Positions 62,801 to 64,000 of a stretch of 64,000 nucleotides of DNA are shown one piece after another (the first letter of the stretch is position 1; the number at the start of each line of letters is the position of its first letter). The notes under the pieces are model-generated. The model was not told where the DNA came from. It ran no database searches and was given only the letters and a program-made list of their open reading frames with translations. This DNA is from JADCCX01 sp031431475. Lineage in GTDB: Bacteria > Pseudomonadota > Alphaproteobacteria > Rhizobiales > Beijerinckiaceae. Where the stretch lies: positions 26,941 to 90,940 of the forward strand of contig JANPDL010000016.1 in the NCBI GenBank assembly GCA_031431475.1, written 5' to 3'. Both the position numbers and the translations under genes were made by a program.

Positions 62801-64000
62801 GGTGTCGCGGTTGAGCAGCGAGACCTCGCCCACTGTGGTCGGGTTGGTCTCGGTGGCGCGCACCGTGACGGTGAGGCTGAAGTCCACGTCGGAGTTGAGG
62901 GGTGGGCGGACGGTTGTTGTCCCCAGCACGTTGCGGATCGCGGCTTCGGTTCCTGCGATGGTGTAGGTGCCACCGCCAAGATTGACGACGGTCGCGCCGG
63001 TGAAGTTGGTCCAGTTCAGGGTTCCGCCGATGGGGACGCCCTCGATCTTCACATAGGTAATGGTCTCGGAGCTATCGGCATCGGATACCGCCATGGTGAT
63101 CGACAACGGGATATCGGTATCCTCGCTGCCCGTGGCGGAGCCCGAGCCGGTGGGGGCATCTGCGACCGCATCGACGATCACGGTATGCGATCCTGTCCGT
63201 GTGGCGGTAACGCCGCCGGTATCGGTGCTGGTCACCGTGACGGTGAGGGCGAGATTGGCATCGGAGTTCGCTGGCGGCTGCACCGCGAAGCTGTCGAGCG
63301 TGGCGCGGATATCCCCTGCCGTACCAGCGATGGTGTAGACACCTGCGGCCAGGTTCACCGTCGCAGCACCGGACGCGGTGTAGCTCACGGTCGAGCCACC
63401 GGGGAAGCCCGTGAGCGTCACCTGGCTCACGGCCTCGGAGCCATCGGCATCGACGAGACTGTAGGTGATATTCGACCCGAAGGTGATGATCGCATCCTCA
63501 TCACCACGCGTGGTCGTGACGTTGATCACCGGCTGATCCGCCACGGCGTTGACCGTGACGGGGATATCGAGCACCGTCACAGCATTGAGCGTCGTGACCT
63601 GACCGCCTGATGGATTGCTTTCCGTGCTTGTCGCCGTGACACGCAGGTTGAAATCAACATCGGAGTTCGCTGGCGGACGCAGTGTGACGGAGAGCAGCAG
63701 TGCCTGAATCTGCGCCGTCGTTCCTGTGAAGGTGAAGCTGTTGTCGCCATTGTCCACGACGCTGCCGGGGAGCCCCGTGTTCCAGCCGAAGACGGCGCCA
63801 GTCGGCACCTGCGACACCACAACGGACGCCAGCGTCTCGGAGCCGTCGGTATCCGTCAAAGCAACCGTGATCGGAACAGCGATCACCGTGTCTTCATTGC
63901 CGCTGGCAGAGCCGGATACTGTCGGTGCGTCGGCGATGGCAGAGACATTGAGCGTGTAGGTATTGCTCGCGGTGGCGGTCGAACTGTCTGCATCCGTCGT
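53873..64000 (-). CDS. giant RTX adhesin, C-terminal part
   Basis: The frame is open to the right edge, giving at least 3375 residues; the start lies outside. From the edge to about residue 2800 there are at least 21 tandem cadherin/Ig-like units of about 100-140 residues. Most begin VADQPT or similar, then EDT, and contain DTDGSE and FxPPxNxxG motifs. DGSE acids probably bind Ca2+. RTX nonapeptide repeats (GGxGxDxLxGG) follow, in four larger blocks. The end (DTFRYLAGDVTAIDQIIGFT, then VIDLDLLIPGYD) is a type I secretion signal of the VC_A0849 type. No Cys was seen. LapA/BapA-like role in attachment and biofilm is inferred. Exported by the three genes downstream. Confidence 0.92.
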   Translation of the reverse strand, partial: TTDADSSTATASNTYTLNVSAIADAPTVSGSASGNEDTVIAVPITVALTDTDGSETLASVVVSQVPTGAVFGWNTGLPGSVVDNGDNSFTFTGTTAQIQALLLSVTLRPPANSDVDFNLRVTATSTESNPSGGQVTTLNAVTVLDIPVTVNAVADQPVINVTTTRGDEDAIITFGSNITYSLVDADGSEAVSQVTLTGFPGGSTVSYTASGAATVNLAAGVYTIAGTAGDIRATLDSFAVQPPANSDANLALTVTVTSTDTGGVTATRTGSHTVIVDAVADAPTGSGSATGSEDTDIPLSITMAVSDADSSETITYVKIEGVPIGGTLNWTNFTGATVVNLGGGTYTIAGTEAAIRNVLGTTTVRPPLNSDVDFSLTVTVRATETNPTTVGEVSLLNRDTSFTLPVTVNAVADQPTVSNTSTNGTEDTTIVFGTNVTYSLFDMDGSESVTRATVSGVPAGWTLAYTATGGGSVALATGTYTITGTPAAIRATLDTFRITPPLDDDADAVLNISVTITETGGLTATRNATHTVVVAADADTPVISVGTGTFNGTEDLPVALSGFTAAITDTDASAGRAVSEVLDVIRITGVPTGASFQNGSGTAVGTNAGGGIWTFTSAELATLRFLPPANLSGTFNMNLQAIARETSNSDLSVTASLPFSVTIVDIPDQPIVTTGTSTGTEDTTINFGTAITYVKVDTDASESISEVVISGVTAGWTVSYTATGGGAVNTSTPGTFRITGTEAGIRATLNTFAITPPLDTDDDTSVQVTVTSQDVSGGTATSSPLAHTIAVTAKADTPSVNVGAATFATNEDTRVALASFAVAITDTDASAGRPVSETISLVRITGVSLEAGTGFWNQLTGGSAVGTNLGGGVWTFTPAQLTNLYYNPGANRSGTYNMVLEATARESSNLDTAVFSRSFTVNVTGVPDQLVITPGSLIIDEDTLRTDMGNLFGVSLTDNDGSQTINMTITGFPTGTGAVVTYTAGAATVSYNGTTGVLTLSGASNAVLTALNTLDIRAPTNSDANLALNISATTTENGTTLSAVNGTLNVMVRAVADLPTISGSATTNEDVLVVVPVAVALTDLDGSETYNFVDVRLLTGMPVGTALNVTAFGGATVVYNGLTLTWRVTGSSTAIQQTLLNGVTVQSATNRGENITVQVQAESKEAAVGGEVLTPTSNTGWLNVVVTVNDVADKPDVTVPANQMIEEDTTLVLSGLGIIKVDTDGSEVFTLTLAGVPDGSSFAGRGTPGANVGGLRTWTFTEAEVTGLSFTPPLNLHGAWTITAKTTARELENNDTKISNPKNFTITVDAQADAPTVAPAGAIGNEDTSINFGTALSSPTTGITLFDTDGSERLFRITISGFPGGVVPTYSLVGTGAVGVALGVYTITGATEADIRATLATFAMTPPLHSDANIPLTVIATTIDADGSTAPSTTTTHTVVVRGVADQPTISTVATASGTEDTNIALSITTDRIDTDGSEVLSVRITLPAGVTSGTILGNTSGGGAITNQGGGVFLITAPTEAQLDAILSTVSFRPPANWSGTTTLTIEAIATETGPEIAVTTAINSSTIAITVGAIADIPVLKLVPSIGGASGYEDQPIRLSISVTIPDGDGSETYVVRLSGQPAGSVYTNAAGTPIGTNLGGGVWQFTPAQLAVAHIIPPLNSSNDFSISVEAIITDTGPTGSSVVSVTGTLPINVIGVADQPTVVTPVTITSAEDQPIPLGANITATLVDTDGSETLYYVISGLPAGVVPSRGTYIGGEWQISATDMPFVTIASPVNFSGNYVAAFAPGLSIRAVTQENDGNEAVTNITVNITITPVIDSFSWSPSVTLAEESSIPLSAAAFGGTLPDSDGSEQITSYTFNLNGIVAAAQIGGIVGSTANFIANYITGPFVNNGNGTITVTAANMGLVSINSTAFHDSNVNFTIPVSARIEESDSSFQIVNSTFSVAIDGVADIPTVFAGSVSGTAGSLIALNPTGVQFGGVSTDTDVALGRSQSERIYYIVSGLQTNPSVELAFTNSSGQIVGLDNGDGTWYLEPADLVGLQILTRAGGNGTVNMTLTTIAVENDSGSRAQSATNASFTVTVVPGSGGGGPAPLAPVVSIGVSSANEDGTILINVNAQAAPGDPTNPTVSVLFSNIPVGFTLVGATFNPTTGRWIATAADVNAGLVSLRPPADWSGSLTGVNTMQVEAIAVNSFLNRVSTGLVAAPITVTPDADGPAFSANPAAGVEDQAIALNLSVTPRDTDASSPEFVVNPIVITVPAGTTLSAGTNMGGNIWNVTTAQLVGLSLVPPLNYHGPLTVTVQATTQDVNGDTQAGSTTLNLTVAARADIPNATASNVTGTEDTSIALTGLSASLVDTDGSEVLSVKISGVPVGAIFNAGGNNGDGTWTIPIGALATLSITPPPQYSGLINLTLIAYALETSNGNTNLRSVPFTVSVAPSADIVILDPLPLTTLEEASAVMPLRVLLDDRLATIPGENPPELVEITFTGLPTGASLSGAGTIVNLGGGSWRFTGSETQANAITFVPPANYSGTFTVGMSAVSIDGASRLAVPATDSFLITVTPVADTPVLQTNTVRGNTGTALALNLFAYSTDPDGSETISVTVSSIPAGATFSAGTDLGGGSWRFTEAQLAGLTMTLAGGTTNTTLTVIATATETDNGATATANSTISLVVGTGPNSVTGTTSSDLLTGGAGDDTFFGSLGGDTMNGALGTDTVDYTASNAAITVNLLSNVNTGGHAASDSLTSIENIIGSGFADSITGDTFANSITGGIGADTLSGGDGNDTLDGGVGADSLVGGLGNDVFLVDNVGDVVVEAAAAGTDEIRTTLNTQTIAALANIENLTFIGAGNFTGTGNTGANSITGGAGNDTLIGDLGNDTLVGGLGIDTASYAASNLAVTVNLLTNVNTGGHAAGDSISGVENVTGSNFADSITGDALDNILLGGLLNDTLTGGDGNDTLDGGTGNDSLVGGLGSDVFIVDSATDTVVEAAAAGTDEIRTTLTTQTIAALTNIENLTYIGAGNFTGTGNTGANVITGGTGNDTLNGGDGNDTLDGGTGNDSLVGGLGNDVFIVDSATDTVVEAAAAGTDEIRTTLTTQTIAALTNIENLTYTGTGNFTGTGNTGTNVITGSTGNDSLNGGGGNDTLNGGDGNDTLDGSTGNDSMTGGLGNDIYIVDSATDVIVEAATSGTDEIRTTLTTQTIAALANVENLTFTGAGNFTGTGNAVANSITGGTGNDTLTGSDGNDTLIGGTGNDSLLGGNDNDLIIGGQGADTLNGGAGSDTFRYLAGDVTAIDQIIGFTAGAGGDVIDLDLLIPGYDNNPLTLSNYVNLLESGGNTSVRIDTTGTSTFTTTVLTLQGVIGLDLNSLRTNGNLVT
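54170..55920 (-). repeat. RTX repeat blocks in the adhesin gene
   Basis: Four copies of a unit that encodes GNDxxIVDSATDxVVEAAAA, GTDEIRTTLTTQTIAAL and NIENLTYIGAGNFTGTGNT, each followed by GGxGNDTL nonapeptides. The GTDEIRTTL codons lie near 54420, 54726, 55004 and 55521. The second and third copies are nearly the same at DNA level, which favours recombination and copy-number change. Confidence 0.85.

Noticed and set aside
53762..63959. Many open frames on the plus strand opposite the adhesin (for example 62411-63610, 399 codons)
   Set aside because: They mirror the Gly/Asp/Thr-rich repeats of the adhesin, have no family motifs and no consistent starts.
1..64000. CRISPR arrays, rRNA genes and a second tRNA
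   Set aside because: No regularly spaced short repeats with unique spacers, no rRNA sequence, and no other tRNA-like T-loop with matching arms was seen.

Overview
The window reads as a chromosomal segment of an alphaproteobacterium, most likely of the order Hyphomicrobiales (Rhizobiales). Reasons: a CcrM-type GANTC methyltransferase directly follows rnhB; a radical-SAM gene has the alphaproteobacterial LexA box layout GTTC-N7-GTTC; ABC, TRAP and LysR genes are dense; and FAD-oxidoreductase/SelD fusions and DUF3768 proteins are familiar in this group. Genus cannot be fixed from the sequence alone.

Left flank (1-4676). The start of an L-lactate dehydrogenase-like gene is divergent from glpD. 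glpD is translationally coupled to a fused oxidoreductase-selenophosphate synthase. A small membrane-protein gene and tRNA-Ser(GGA) follow.

Genomic island (about 4663-37823, 33 kb). The last 14 bases of tRNA-Ser recur at 37810-37823 beside a P4-type integrase on the minus strand, so these look like attL and attR. The integrase carries one extra base just before its catalytic tyrosine. A second, older integrase is present only as a C-terminal relic (about 31990-32159). The island holds: (a) five poorly known genes typical of mobile DNA (5069-9787), with a minimal tyrosine recombinase, a nitrilase-like protein and a DUF3768 protein; (b) a peptide-type ABC importer with a LysR regulator, a D-cysteine desulfhydrase/L-cysteate lyase-family enzyme and an amidase (9901-18700); (c) a DeoR-regulated sugar- or polyol-phosphate-type ABC importer with an inositol-monophosphatase-family enzyme (18828-24593); (d) an SDR dehydrogenase; (e) an N-acyl-D-amino-acid deacylase with a complete TRAP transporter and LysR regulator (26266-31866); (f) a proline-rich OmpA-like envelope protein, ExoD, and an IS5/IS427-type element. 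Most of the cargo looks like nutrient scavenging, partly aimed at D-amino-acid or amide compounds.

Right flank (37824-48644). An orphan tungstate-binding TupA, a semialdehyde dehydrogenase, a two-gene split permease, a TerB-like DUF533 protein, an AsnC/Lrp regulator divergent from 4-hydroxyphenylpyruvate dioxygenase, a radical-SAM protein with an SOS box, a one-TM hypothetical protein, rnhB and ccrM.

Right end (48676-64000). A complete type I secretion operon, read right to left: a giant RTX adhesin (at least 3375 residues, 5' end outside the window), a TolC-family outer-membrane protein, a LapB-like ABC exporter and a HlyD-family adaptor. The secretion genes most likely export the adhesin next to them, for attachment or biofilm formation.
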